53,810 nucleotides of DNA from NCBI GenBank assembly GCA_913061465.1, contig CAJXSU010000008.1:1-53810 (forward strand), given 5' to 3'. The position numbers and the translations under genes were made by a program. Of the stretch, positions 18,189 to 27,740 are shown piece by piece. The notes below the pieces were generated by a model. That model was not told where the DNA came from. It ran no database searches and saw only the letters and a program-made list of their open reading frames with translations. How positions within the stretch are numbered: position 1 is the first letter of the stretch; every line of letters starts with the position of its first letter. Source of the stretch: an uncultured Flavobacterium sp. (lineage in GTDB: Bacteria; Bacteroidota; Bacteroidia; Flavobacteriales; Flavobacteriaceae).

Positions 18189-20735
18189 TTAATTTCCTCC
18201 TTGTGGAACTGATATATTATTTCCTAAAAATAAAGCATTTAAAAATAATTTATTTGTACCGTACCAAGCACCTCTAAAGTTAGGGTTATCTGCAAACAAA
18301 ATAGCTCTTCCTTTTCCTATTGGACTTACTAATATTGACGCAGAGGGTTTTAGATATGTATTTAAATTAACTGGAGAGATATACCCATCTATGTGAGGGT
18401 CTGTTGAATATTTTGCAACAGTAGCATAAGGATTTTTACTAGGTTTTAAAAATACAGTATTGTTTTTATAAACTGGTAATTTAACATCTCTAAATCCAAA
18501 ACCCAGTGGATGTGTAAGATCTAATTCGACTTCAAATATAGAACCACCTAATCTTTCTCTACCAATATTCTCTCTGGCATCTACATAGGGAAGTCTTTTT
18601 ACGATTTTATTGGAGGAATCTTTTTCATCCTTAGATTTTTTAGTCAAACTTTCTTTTACTAGTTTTTTAGAGATTAGCCATTTTGAAGCACTACCAATAG
18701 TAATTAAAGTATTACCTCTACTTGCCCAGTCTTTAATTTTATTTCTTTGAACAGAGTCTAGTTGACTATAATTACCAGATACCATGACTAAGATATTGTA
18801 TTTATCTAATGAAATTCTATTCAAATTATGTAGCTGTAACTTTGTGATTGGCATTTCTACTCTTGTATCCAATAAATGCCAAACTTCTCCTGCTTCATAT
18901 GAGGAGACTCCGTTTCCAATAAACATAGCAGCTTTCACTTTGTGAATTTTTCTAAAATTGTTACTTCCTAGATCTATCCCTTTCACGCTAAACCCTGTGT
19001 TTGTTGAATATACGGGCACCATAAATTTTTGTTGTGCCTCACTTATAATTTCATAGACAGCAGTTGATGACAAGTGTTGTTTACTTACAGGAATCATAAC
19101 TGTTCCATAATTAAAATTTTTAACTCCGTCAGATGTATTTGCTGAAAATTTCTTGAAGGCAGCAGAAGTTTTTATTCCTCTTTGTTGTAGATAATTTAAT
19201 GCAGCTGGAGCGTTATAATCATCCCAGTCTAAAAGGTAAGCGTAATCTGTTTTTGAAACTTTAGAATTATTTAATAACTTCGAAGAAATTGTTATTTCCT
19301 TCCCTATTCTTGCTGACTTTAACCCTTTAGATTTCATGTTATAAAAATTAGAAACACTCCAAGCTGAGGCATCATAAAAAACACTATCTGCATATTGGCT
19401 ATATGTTTCAAACATTGTTTGAACCATTCTATGTTGTTTTTGCTCTAACGGCACATAAAATTTAGCACCTTTTTCATATACTTTAATCTTATGTTTCATC
19501 AATAAATCAATAAAAGCTTTGTTTCTATTTTGGTCATAATTATCTCCAAATTCATATCCAGAAAAACCTGAAGAAGCTTTTTTTGTAATAGCAGATTTAA
19601 AAAAATCTTGTTGATATTTTCTTAATACTATTTTATTTTCTACAGCTGCTTTTATAGTAGCTATACTTGACCTGTATTGGTTTCTTATGGTAAATCCAAA
19701 TGAAATTGTTCCATAATCAGTATCTTGTAGATGACCTCTAGAACTCGCTTGCTCAAACAATAATGCCAGAGCTCCCTGTAAATCTGGATAGGATGATCCA
19801 TATCCTGGATACGTTCCATCAAAGGCTTCTTTGGTAAAGTACAGAGATCCTATATCATCCATAGTTTTTGCAAAATAAGGTGCAAACAAATTATTTAAAT
19901 CTTCGTAATTTTCTTTTGGCATTATTGGATCTTTAGAACCAATAGCTTTCATAGGTTCAAAAAAGAAATGACTATTAGTACCCATTTCATGAAAATCTGT
20001 CACAACATTTGGATACCAATCATGATACCATTTTAATTTCCCTTGACTTTCTGGATGGACAGCTAATAACCAATCTCTATTCAAATCAAACCAATAATGA
20101 TTGGTTCTACCTCTAGGCCACATTTCGTTGTGTTCTGCGTCAGCATTATCAGAAACCAACGAAAACGCCTTATATTGGTTAGCCCATTGAGTGTGTCTAT
20201 CTCTTCCATCTGGATTGATGGTGGGGTCTAAAAAAATAACAGAATTATTAAGATAATTTTTCACTTCCTCGCTTTCTGATGCAACTAGTGTATAAGCAGT
20301 TAATAATGCTGCTTCCGAACTAGAAGGCTCATTTCCATGAACATTATAAGCTAATTGAATAAAAACAGGAATAGCATCATAATTTTTTGGAGTTAATACT
20401 GGGTTTACAAATTTTAAATGTTGCTGTTTAAGACCCTCTAAATTTGATAAATTTTCAGGTGAAGATACCCTTAGAATAACTAACTTTCTTCTTTCATGTG
20501 TATAGCCATACACCTCAACCTCTGCTCTATCTGAAACTTCCGCTAACTTATATAAATAGGAAACTATTTGATCATGCCTTGTATGTTGTTCTCCGATTGG
20601 ATACCCTAAAAACTCCTCAGGTGTTGGAATTTTTGAATCAAATGGATTTTTATCCTCAAAAAAATAATCTTGAGAAAATGAATTAGATAATGTAAAAAAA
20701 AAGGCTAATAGCGTTAGTTTTTTTAAAATTTGCAT
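18189..20735 (-). CDS. Exported M14-family zinc metallocarboxypeptidase
   Basis: The signal peptide is MQILKKLTLLAFFFTLSNSFSQ without its last residue, cut near residue 21-22. The peptidase domain occupies about 35-380. Zinc ligands are His133 and Glu136 in NVHGNEPSSSEA and His249 in DFHEMG. The family's NPDGRDR and FDLNRDW segments are present, and the catalytic Glu probably lies in LALLFEQASSRG. The remaining 450 residues form a long C-terminal region without a clear motif. At 848 aa it belongs to the large Bacteroidota M14 group. It probably trims peptides in the periplasm and is the first gene of a two-gene operon with the amidohydrolase. It is divergent from the first S15 gene. Confidence 0.93.
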   Translation of the reverse strand: MQILKKLTLLAFFFTLSNSFSQDYFFEDKNPFDSKIPTPEEFLGYPIGEQHTRHDQIVSYLYKLAEVSDRAEVEVYGYTHERRKLVILRVSSPENLSNLEGLKQQHLKFVNPVLTPKNYDAIPVFIQLAYNVHGNEPSSSEAALLTAYTLVASESEEVKNYLNNSVIFLDPTINPDGRDRHTQWANQYKAFSLVSDNADAEHNEMWPRGRTNHYWFDLNRDWLLAVHPESQGKLKWYHDWYPNVVTDFHEMGTNSHFFFEPMKAIGSKDPIMPKENYEDLNNLFAPYFAKTMDDIGSLYFTKEAFDGTYPGYGSSYPDLQGALALLFEQASSRGHLQDTDYGTISFGFTIRNQYRSSIATIKAAVENKIVLRKYQQDFFKSAITKKASSGFSGYEFGDNYDQNRNKAFIDLLMKHKIKVYEKGAKFYVPLEQKQHRMVQTMFETYSQYADSVFYDASAWSVSNFYNMKSKGLKSARIGKEITISSKLLNNSKVSKTDYAYLLDWDDYNAPAALNYLQQRGIKTSAAFKKFSANTSDGVKNFNYGTVMIPVSKQHLSSTAVYEIISEAQQKFMVPVYSTNTGFSVKGIDLGSNNFRKIHKVKAAMFIGNGVSSYEAGEVWHLLDTRVEMPITKLQLHNLNRISLDKYNILVMVSGNYSQLDSVQRNKIKDWASRGNTLITIGSASKWLISKKLVKESLTKKSKDEKDSSNKIVKRLPYVDARENIGRERLGGSIFEVELDLTHPLGFGFRDVKLPVYKNNTVFLKPSKNPYATVAKYSTDPHIDGYISPVNLNTYLKPSASILVSPIGKGRAILFADNPNFRGAWYGTNKLFLNALFLGNNISVPQGGN

Positions 20736-20870
20736 TATGTTGATTTTTTAAAATGTTTTTAAAAATACAATTTTATTATAGGATACATAAATTCATCCCT
20801 CAAATAAATATTTAATTGTTAACACTTCTATATGTTTTGTATTTTTACATTTCCATAATAAATAATTTTA

Positions 20871-22793
20871 ATGAAAAATAATTTCACTCATATTTTAGTT
20901 TTGTTTTCAATAGTTTTCTTTGTGAATTGTACAAATGTTGACTTAAAAAATAACTTTGTAGAAGAAAACTACACAAAAGAAGAAGTAACCATCAGAATGA
21001 GAGATGGGATTAATTTACATACAACAATATACTCTCCAAAAGATAAAAGTGTTTCATATCCCATTCTTTTAATGAGAACTCCATACAGTTGCAGCCCCTA
21101 TGGTAAAGAAAAAATGAAAACAAATATTGGTCCAAATATAAATTTAATGAAAGAAGGGAATATCATTGTATATCAAGATGTTCGTGGAAGGTGGATGAGT
21201 GAGGGAACTTATGACAATATGAGGGCCTATTTGCCAAATAAAAAAGACAATCAATCAGATGAAGTATCAGATACTTATGACACCATAGATTGGCTCGTTA
21301 AAAATACAGAAAATAACAATGGAAACGTGGGCACATGGGGAATATCCTACCCAGGTCACTACTCAACAGTCTCTACAATTGATGCACACCCTGCATTAAA
21401 AGCCGCCTCACCTCAGGCAAGTATTGGAGACTTTTATTTTGATGATTTTCATCATAATGGAGCATTCTTACTAAGTTATTTTAGAGCTATTTCTTTGTTT
21501 GGAACTTATAAAGATACACCCACGGATTCAGCTTGGTATTCTTTACCAAATTTGGATACACAAGATCAATATCAATTTTTTTTAGACAAAGGTCCTTTAA
21601 AAAATTTAAACAGTTATTTTCAATATGATAAATTAGACAATGCTACACCAAATAATCCATCAAAAATAGACGATTTTTTTTGGAAAGAAATTATCGAACA
21701 TCCTAATTATGATTCGGTATGGCAAAGCAAGGGAATTATTCAACATCTAGACAAAGTTCCTGCTACAGTAGCAACTATGGTTGTAGGTGGATGGTTTGAT
21801 GCAGAAGATCTATACGGACCTTTAGAAACTTATAAAGCAATAGAAAAATACGGAAAAGACAACTATAACACCTTAGTTTTTGGGCCATGGGATCATGGAG
21901 GATGGGCTAGAAGAAGAGGTGAAAATATTGTTGGAAATTATTATTTTGGTAATGGAATTTCTGAATTTTATCAAGATACTATAGAAACAAGGTTTTTCAA
22001 CCATTTCTTAAAAGGAACTGGAGATAAAAATTCTGGACTGCCTGAAGCATACGTGTTTGATTCAGGTAAAAAAGAATGGAAAACTTATGATAGTTGGCCG
22101 CCAAAAAATACTTTAAAAAAGACCATGTACTTGTCAAATAATCAAGAATTAACGACTGAAAAAAGAGATGAAGAAGCTCTAAATTTCATTAGTGACATAA
22201 AACGTCCTGTACCGTACAGTGAAGATATTAAAACAGTCTTTACTCCCAGAAAATATATGACTGATGATCAACGATTTGCGGCTAGAAGACCAGATGTTTT
22301 AGTATTTGAAACAGATTTATTAACTGAGGATCTCACACTATCTGGAGATATTTTAGCAAAATTAAAAGTTGCCACAACTGGAACTGCAGCTGATTGGATT
22401 GTAAAAATCATAGATGTTCACCCTGCAGACACAAAAAATAATATTAATAATAAAAAATTTCAAAACCATTTAAAAATGAGTAATTATCATTTAATGGTAA
22501 GAAGTGAAGTGATGCGAGGAAGGTTTAGAAATAGTTTTGAGAAACCTGAGCCATTCTTAGCCAATAAAAAAACCAGTGTTAATATTAAATTACAGGATGT
22601 TTTTCACACGGTTAAAAAAGGTCATAAACTTCAAATTCAAATTCAAAGTACCTGGTTTCCTTTAATAGATTTAAACCCTCAGACCTATGTAGACAATATT
22701 TACAAGGCAGAGGAAAAAGATTTTAAAACTCAAACCCATACGATTTTCACAGATTCAACGATTGAATTTACCATATTAAACAAGCCAAAATAA
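20871..22793 (+). CDS. CocE/NonD-type S15 hydrolase lipoprotein
   Basis: The N-terminus ends in FVNC with Cys20, so the enzyme is lipid-anchored. The alpha/beta hydrolase core carries nucleophile Ser159 in GTWGISYPGHYS. The conserved WFDAEDLYGP and FGPWDHGGW segments supply Asp and His of the triad. A C-terminal jelly-roll (PepX_C, about 420-640) closes the protein. Members cleave Xaa-Pro dipeptides or acyl esters such as glutaryl-7-ACA and cocaine; the natural substrate here is probably a peptide. It is 4 bp upstream of a second S15 gene with a different signal type. The pair are paralogues in series. Confidence 0.92.
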   Translation: MKNNFTHILVLFSIVFFVNCTNVDLKNNFVEENYTKEEVTIRMRDGINLHTTIYSPKDKSVSYPILLMRTPYSCSPYGKEKMKTNIGPNINLMKEGNIIVYQDVRGRWMSEGTYDNMRAYLPNKKDNQSDEVSDTYDTIDWLVKNTENNNGNVGTWGISYPGHYSTVSTIDAHPALKAASPQASIGDFYFDDFHHNGAFLLSYFRAISLFGTYKDTPTDSAWYSLPNLDTQDQYQFFLDKGPLKNLNSYFQYDKLDNATPNNPSKIDDFFWKEIIEHPNYDSVWQSKGIIQHLDKVPATVATMVVGGWFDAEDLYGPLETYKAIEKYGKDNYNTLVFGPWDHGGWARRRGENIVGNYYFGNGISEFYQDTIETRFFNHFLKGTGDKNSGLPEAYVFDSGKKEWKTYDSWPPKNTLKKTMYLSNNQELTTEKRDEEALNFISDIKRPVPYSEDIKTVFTPRKYMTDDQRFAARRPDVLVFETDLLTEDLTLSGDILAKLKVATTGTAADWIVKIIDVHPADTKNNINNKKFQNHLKMSNYHLMVRSEVMRGRFRNSFEKPEPFLANKKTSVNIKLQDVFHTVKKGHKLQIQIQSTWFPLIDLNPQTYVDNIYKAEEKDFKTQTHTIFTDSTIEFTILNKPK

Positions 22794-22797
22794 GCTT

Positions 22798-24615
22798 ATG
22801 AAAAAATTAATTCAACTCACTATATTTTTAACCATTTTTTTTGTAAAAAGTCAAGAAAAAATAGTTCCTTTTTTTAAAAATGGAGAGGCACAAATAGTTG
22901 ATGCGTTTAACACTCCTAAAATGTGGATTCGACACGATTTATGGGTGGTTACTGATTTTGATACTGATGGAGATGGAAAAATGGACAGGATGCATGTATC
23001 TGTAACAAGACCTATTCAAACAGACACTCAAGGTCTAAAACTACCAATAATATATGTGACTAGCCCATATTTTGCAGGAGTTGCTTCTGAGACTGAAGGT
23101 GCTTTTTGGAATGTTAAACACGAGATTGGAGAAGAAGTAGATGGGATTGTTCATCCTAACGTGATCAGAAAAGGAAAAAGACCTATTATTTCAAATTCTC
23201 ATATCAGAAAATGGGTTCCTAGAGGATATATAGTTGTACATTCTTCATCTCCTGGAACTGGACTTTCTCAGGGTGCTCCAACAGTTGGGGGTCAAAATGA
23301 ATCATTGGCACCTAAAGCAGTTATCGATTGGCTATGTGGAAGAACTAAAGGATTCACAGAACCCTATGGAGACAAGACTGTATCAGCATATTGGTCTACT
23401 GGTAAAGTTGGCATGACCGGAACTTCCTACAATGGGACACTGCCTTTAGCTGCAGCCACAACCGGCGTAGAAGGACTCGAAGCAATAATACCAATTGCTC
23501 CAAACACCTCTTATTATCATTATTATAGATCTAACGGACTTGTTCGTTCTCCAGGCGGATATCTAGGAGAAGATATTGATGTGTTATATGATTTTATTCA
23601 CAGTGGCGATGAATCTAAACGTGCATTTAACAACAAGACTGTAAGAGATACTGAGATGAAATATGGGATGGATAGAATTACTGGAGATTATAATGATTTT
23701 TGGGCAGGAAGAGACTATCTTAATCAAATGAAGCCTATGAAAGCAGCCTTACTGATGGCACACGGTTTTAATGATTGGAATGTTATGCCAGAACACAGCT
23801 ATCGTATTTCAAAAAGAGCTATAGAAATGGGTATACCAACACAGATTTACTATCATCAAAATGGGCATGGAGGACCTCCACCAATGAAGATGATGAATCG
23901 ATGGTTCAGTAAATATTTACATGGCATAGAAAACGGAGTGGAAAATGATCCCAAAGCGTGGATAGTAAGAGAATATGACAAACAACAAAACCCAACACCA
24001 TATAAAGCATACCCTAATCCTGAAGCTAATCAGGTAATACTTAATTTAAAATCAAATGATGCTAAGTCTGGAAAGTTGACTCTCGATAAATCGAATCGTC
24101 AGGAACAAGAAACTTTTTCAGATAATGCCTCAATCTCAGCAACAGCATTAGCACAATCTAATTCATCACAACACAGATTATTATATGTGTCAGATATCTT
24201 AAAAGAAGATCTTCATATTTCAGGAGTACCAAATATCAGTGTAAAAGCTGCTAGCTCAAAAGCAGCAGTAAATTTTTCTGTTTATTTAGTAGCTCTACCT
24301 TGGGATAAAAATAAGAGTGCTAAAATAACTGAAAACATAATTACAAGAGGATGGGCAGATCTTCAAAATCACGCTTCTTTAACTAAAAGTTCTCCACTGA
24401 TTCCGGGTAAATTCTATTCAATGAAGTTTGACCTACAACCTGATGATCAAATCATAAAAAAAGGACAACAAATAGGCTTAATGTTATTTTCAAGTGATTC
24501 TGAATATACGATATCACCTAAACCAGGAACTGAATTAACCATCGACTTAATGGAAACAAAATTAAGTATACCTATAGTTGGAGGTAAAAGTGCTTATAAA
24601 AAATCAATTGATTAA
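22798..24615 (+). CDS. Exported S15 Xaa-Pro dipeptidyl-peptidase
   Basis: The protein begins with a cleavable signal (MKKLIQLTIFLTIFFVKSQ). The core has nucleophile Ser210 in VGMTGTSYNGTLP, the Asp in HGFNDWNVMPEHS and the His in NGHGGPPP. The PepX_C beta domain fills about 400-605. GTSYNG is the classic PepX motif, so a true X-Pro dipeptidyl-peptidase is a better guess here than for its neighbour. Together with the upstream lipoprotein S15, the M14 enzyme and the amidohydrolase it forms an exported peptide-degradation set. It follows the first S15 gene by 4 bp, so the two are co-translated. Confidence 0.93.
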   Translation: MKKLIQLTIFLTIFFVKSQEKIVPFFKNGEAQIVDAFNTPKMWIRHDLWVVTDFDTDGDGKMDRMHVSVTRPIQTDTQGLKLPIIYVTSPYFAGVASETEGAFWNVKHEIGEEVDGIVHPNVIRKGKRPIISNSHIRKWVPRGYIVVHSSSPGTGLSQGAPTVGGQNESLAPKAVIDWLCGRTKGFTEPYGDKTVSAYWSTGKVGMTGTSYNGTLPLAAATTGVEGLEAIIPIAPNTSYYHYYRSNGLVRSPGGYLGEDIDVLYDFIHSGDESKRAFNNKTVRDTEMKYGMDRITGDYNDFWAGRDYLNQMKPMKAALLMAHGFNDWNVMPEHSYRISKRAIEMGIPTQIYYHQNGHGGPPPMKMMNRWFSKYLHGIENGVENDPKAWIVREYDKQQNPTPYKAYPNPEANQVILNLKSNDAKSGKLTLDKSNRQEQETFSDNASISATALAQSNSSQHRLLYVSDILKEDLHISGVPNISVKAASSKAAVNFSVYLVALPWDKNKSAKITENIITRGWADLQNHASLTKSSPLIPGKFYSMKFDLQPDDQIIKKGQQIGLMLFSSDSEYTISPKPGTELTIDLMETKLSIPIVGGKSAYKKSID

Positions 24616-24624
24616 TTTTTAATA

Positions 24625-25080
24625 ATGAACTCAACAGAAATTGCATTATTATTAAATAATGATTCTGATAAGATTACCAGAATAGGAGAAATTATTGGAA
24701 AAAAAATAGCAATTAGAGACAACTTTGAAAATTTAAATGATTTTGAAAAAACTTTCATATTTATAGATATTTTTGAGAATCATATTACAGACGGAGGCTT
24801 TGAAACTTTTTTTTGGGACTCAGCAGGTCAGTTTTCTCATGAAATATTAGAGGCTTACGAAAGAATTGGGGCACTTGAAACTGCCTCAATAATTTATGAT
24901 TCTTTTTTATTGTTTAATGAAATTCCTATTCCAAAAGATAAAGACTTAAGAAGAAGTATTTTATCAAATTTAAAACCAGACATATGGGAGTCTTTAGATC
25001 ATAAATTTTATAATTGTAGTGATAATATAGTATTTTTGATCATAGAATTTCTCAAGGAAAATAGTAATCACTTTGATTAA
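24625..25080 (+). CDS. DUF4375 domain protein (151 aa)
   Basis: This is a soluble all-helical protein. The segment DGGFETFFWDSAGQFSHEILEAYERIGA (about 57-84) is the DUF4375 signature, G-G-F-x-x-F-F/Y-x-x-S/A-G followed by a helix ending in E-x-I-G-A. The domain is also found in DMP19-like proteins and is of unknown function. It lies 9 bp after the second S15 gene and 39 bp before the DUF1684 gene, so it may ride on the same transcript, without any evident link to peptide hydrolysis. Confidence 0.85.
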   Translation: MNSTEIALLLNNDSDKITRIGEIIGKKIAIRDNFENLNDFEKTFIFIDIFENHITDGGFETFFWDSAGQFSHEILEAYERIGALETASIIYDSFLLFNEIPIPKDKDLRRSILSNLKPDIWESLDHKFYNCSDNIVFLIIEFLKENSNHFD

Positions 25081-25119
25081 TTTAAGTCATGAACCTTTAA
25101 ATATCTTTACCTAAAGATT

Positions 25120-25734
25120 ATGAAGTACCTTTTTATATTGTTTTTTTCATTATTGTTTATCTCTTGTAATTCAAAGGATAAAAGACCTTTAATTGGTAAA
25201 ACCATTTATCAACAAAAATTAAATTCTGTTTTTAAAGACGCTTCAAAATCACCGCTAAAAAGCAAAGATTTAAAAAGCTTCGAAGGATTAGATTTTTTTC
25301 CTGTTGACTCATCTTACATCATTATAGCTTCAATTGAGCTAACACCAAACACTCCATTCATAGGAATGCCTACCAGTACTGATGAGAAATCTTATTATAG
25401 GAAATTCGGAATGTTAACGTTTACTTTGAAAGAAAAAGAAATGCAATTAATACTGTATCAAAGTCTAGAAGAATCAGAGAATCCAATTTTTAAAGACTAT
25501 TTATTTCTTCCATTTACTGATGAAACTAGCGGTGGAGATTCGTATGGTGGTGGACGTTATATGGATGTTTTTAAAAGTAATATAAATGCCGATAGAACTC
25601 TTGAATTAAACTTCAATAATACTTACAATCCTTATTGTGCATACAACGAAGATTACACATGTCCATTAACTCCAAGAGATAACCACCTTAATATAGCAAT
25701 TTTGGCAGGAGTTAAAGATTTTAAAAAATACTAA
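25120..25734 (+). CDS. DUF1684 lipoprotein (204 aa)
   Basis: The signal MKYLFILFFSLLFISC gives a lipidated Cys16. The mature part contains the strongest marks of DUF1684: LPFTDETSGGDSYGGGRYMDV, and the C-terminal block FNNTYNPYCAYNEDYTCPLTPRDNHL with paired Cys and the Asn-Pro-Tyr-Cys-Ala-Tyr core. The family is widespread and its function unknown. The arrangement of Cys in CAY...TCPL suggests a structural disulfide or metal site. It ends the run of plus-strand genes and converges on crcB. Confidence 0.92.
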   Translation: MKYLFILFFSLLFISCNSKDKRPLIGKTIYQQKLNSVFKDASKSPLKSKDLKSFEGLDFFPVDSSYIIIASIELTPNTPFIGMPTSTDEKSYYRKFGMLTFTLKEKEMQLILYQSLEESENPIFKDYLFLPFTDETSGGDSYGGGRYMDVFKSNINADRTLELNFNNTYNPYCAYNEDYTCPLTPRDNHLNIAILAGVKDFKKY

Positions 25735-25766
25735 TTTTATCTATTTTAATTACTGTGTGTTAAGAA

Positions 25767-26141
25767 TTAGGATAGTATTCTAGATAGATATATTCCCGCA
25801 AAAACAGCCAAAAAAGCTATTATAAAACTCGCAAAGGTATAGAGAGCGAAAGATGTAAAATCTCCACTTTTGAAAAGGACATGATTTTCATATGCAAATG
25901 TTGAAAAAGTTGTAAAACCTCCACAAAAACCAGTGGCTAATAATAAAGTTTGATTCTGTGTTAATGTATTATTTTTTGCGGCAAATCCAATGATAATTCC
26001 GATAAGTAGACTACCTAAAATATTTGCAGTAAATGTTCCTAGTGGAAAATTAGATTCGGGGTTATTTAAATATCTACTAATAATATATCTAAGAACACTT
26101 CCAAAACCTCCACCGATAAACACTAAAAATAATTGCCTCAT
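25767..26141 (-). CDS. crcB: Fluoride channel FluC/CrcB
   Basis: The protein exports fluoride across the inner membrane as a dual-topology dimer. At 124 aa it has four transmembrane helices. Diagnostic motifs are GGGFGSVLRYIISRY at the N-terminus, TFTANILGSLLIG, and GFCGGFTTFSTFAYE, which holds the Phe-box and Thr/Ser track of the pore. It is a single-gene homodimeric type. It sits 5 bp downstream of the DoxX gene on the same strand; a fluoride riboswitch is not apparent in that tight gap. Confidence 0.95.
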   Translation of the reverse strand: MRQLFLVFIGGGFGSVLRYIISRYLNNPESNFPLGTFTANILGSLLIGIIIGFAAKNNTLTQNQTLLLATGFCGGFTTFSTFAYENHVLFKSGDFTSFALYTFASFIIAFLAVFAGIYLSRILS

Positions 26142-26146
26142 ATTGA

Positions 26147-27115
26147 TTATAAATTTATATCATCAATATCATTCCAGTTCCATTTTCCTGTAACGGTTCC
26201 TTTACTAAGCGTCATGACACCAGGATTTGCTCTAATCATAGTTTTTAATGTTGTTTCGTCACAAAACAAAAAATTAAATGGTAAATCATAGTTGTTTTGA
26301 ATTAGAATTAAATCGTCTTCAAAAGAAGCAGAGACGCCATAAACATTGTATCCTTTATATATTGCTCTATCAGCTATTTTTTTTATTTCTACAAAACCTT
26401 TATCGTAAGACTTAGATGCATTATAAACAATAACTAACATCACTTTATCCATTTCTAAAATTTGAGGTGCTAAATCGTTTTGAGTATCCTCTAGCATAAA
26501 GTCATGAACTGGTGGAACACTTCCATCTTCAGGATACTTCATCCCTTCTTTAATATTTTTGCCTACAGCATATGCTCTGAAATCTATAATAGGTAAATGA
26601 TTTAATACATGGTATGTGGTATATGAGAAACTAAATAAAGCAACTAGAATTAAAAAAGTACTTAATTTCTTTGGGAAAATTTCTTTGACATTTTGCACTC
26701 TAAATAATAGCAATAAAATGAGCCCTATTAAAACAACATTTTTCCAAAATGTTTCCCATGGTGTTAATTTTATAGCATCTCCAAAACATCCGCAATCAGT
26801 AACTTTATTATAATAGGCAGAATACCAGGTTAAAAATAAAAATAAAGTAGTGATCCCTAACAAGCTCCAAATAGTACTTTTAGGCTTATAACCGAGGAGT
26901 AAAGATACCCCTAACATAATTTCTACAATAATCAATACAATTGAAAAAGGAAGTGCATAAGGAATCAAAAATTCTAAATTCAACACACTTTCTCCAAAAT
27001 ATTCTTCAAACTTATATTGGGAGCCTATAGGGTCTACCAATTTTACAAAGCCAGAAAAAACAAACATAGCTCCAACAAATATTCTAGACAGGTGCACTAT
27101 TAACTTTAAAAACAT
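26147..27115 (-). CDS. DoxX/MauE-like protein of the BT_3928 type
   Basis: The N-terminal half is a four-helix DoxX/MauE membrane domain (about 1-165) with the typical SRIFVGAMFVFSGFVKLVDPIG start. A CGCFGDAIKLTPWETF loop provides the Cys pair seen in MauE-type redox proteins. After a further helix near 150-170, a periplasmic thioredoxin-like domain spans about 195-322, though without a CxxC. This combined form is the BT_3928 family of Bacteroidota. It may pass electrons to envelope thiols, by analogy with MauE. DUF1599 lies 24 bp upstream and crcB 5 bp downstream. Confidence 0.88.
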   Translation of the reverse strand: MFLKLIVHLSRIFVGAMFVFSGFVKLVDPIGSQYKFEEYFGESVLNLEFLIPYALPFSIVLIIVEIMLGVSLLLGYKPKSTIWSLLGITTLFLFLTWYSAYYNKVTDCGCFGDAIKLTPWETFWKNVVLIGLILLLLFRVQNVKEIFPKKLSTFLILVALFSFSYTTYHVLNHLPIIDFRAYAVGKNIKEGMKYPEDGSVPPVHDFMLEDTQNDLAPQILEMDKVMLVIVYNASKSYDKGFVEIKKIADRAIYKGYNVYGVSASFEDDLILIQNNYDLPFNFLFCDETTLKTMIRANPGVMTLSKGTVTGKWNWNDIDDINL

Positions 27116-27139
27116 GGAACTTAATTTTAATTAATCATA

Positions 27140-27682
27140 TTATTCACTCAAATGAATCATTGCAAAAACTGCATAATTTATCATGTCTTGATAATTAGCA
27201 TCAATACCTTCAGAAACAAGAGTTTTTCCTTCATTATCCTCTATCTGTTTAACACGTAATAGCTTTTGAATAATTAGGTCTGTTAAGGAACTTACTCTCA
27301 TATCTCTCCAAGCCTCACCATAATCATGATTTTTATTTTCCATGAGTTCTTTGGTGATTGTCATGTGTTTATTATATAATTCTGTAGCTTCATCTGATGA
27401 TAAATCAGGGTTTTCAACAACCCCAAGCTCTAATTGAATTAAAGCCATAACAGAATAATTAATTATCCCTATGAATTCAGATTTTTCACCTTCATCTACT
27501 TTACGAATATCATTTTCCTGAAGCTGACGAATTCTCTGCGCTTTAATAAAAATTTGATCTGTTAACGATGGTAAACGTAAGATTCTCCATGCAGATCCAT
27601 AATCACTCATTTTTTTTGTGAAGAGATTTTTACATTGCTCTACAACACTATCGTATTGGTTAGAAGTATTCAGCATAAACAA
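27140..27682 (-). CDS. DUF1599 protein (duplicated domain, 180 aa)
   Basis: The protein holds two copies of the same motif: KKMSDYGSAWRILRLPSLTDQI near 23-44 and NKNHDYGEAWRDMRVSSLTDLI near 116-137, each followed by a helix ending in a Met/Ala-rich segment. Each half is one DUF1599 unit, possibly with a MazG/dUTPase-like all-helical fold. Function is unknown. An alternative start two codons later (MLNTSNQ) is equally good. It is divergent from the LOG gene with a 58-bp gap, and in Bacteroidota it usually sits beside folP and the BT_3928 gene. Confidence 0.88.
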   Translation of the reverse strand: MFMLNTSNQYDSVVEQCKNLFTKKMSDYGSAWRILRLPSLTDQIFIKAQRIRQLQENDIRKVDEGEKSEFIGIINYSVMALIQLELGVVENPDLSSDEATELYNKHMTITKELMENKNHDYGEAWRDMRVSSLTDLIIQKLLRVKQIEDNEGKTLVSEGIDANYQDMINYAVFAMIHLSE

Positions 27683-27740
27683 TATTAATTTCCGTAAATT
27701 TCGTTCAAATTTTATAAACTAAAAAATCTATCTAAGTTTT

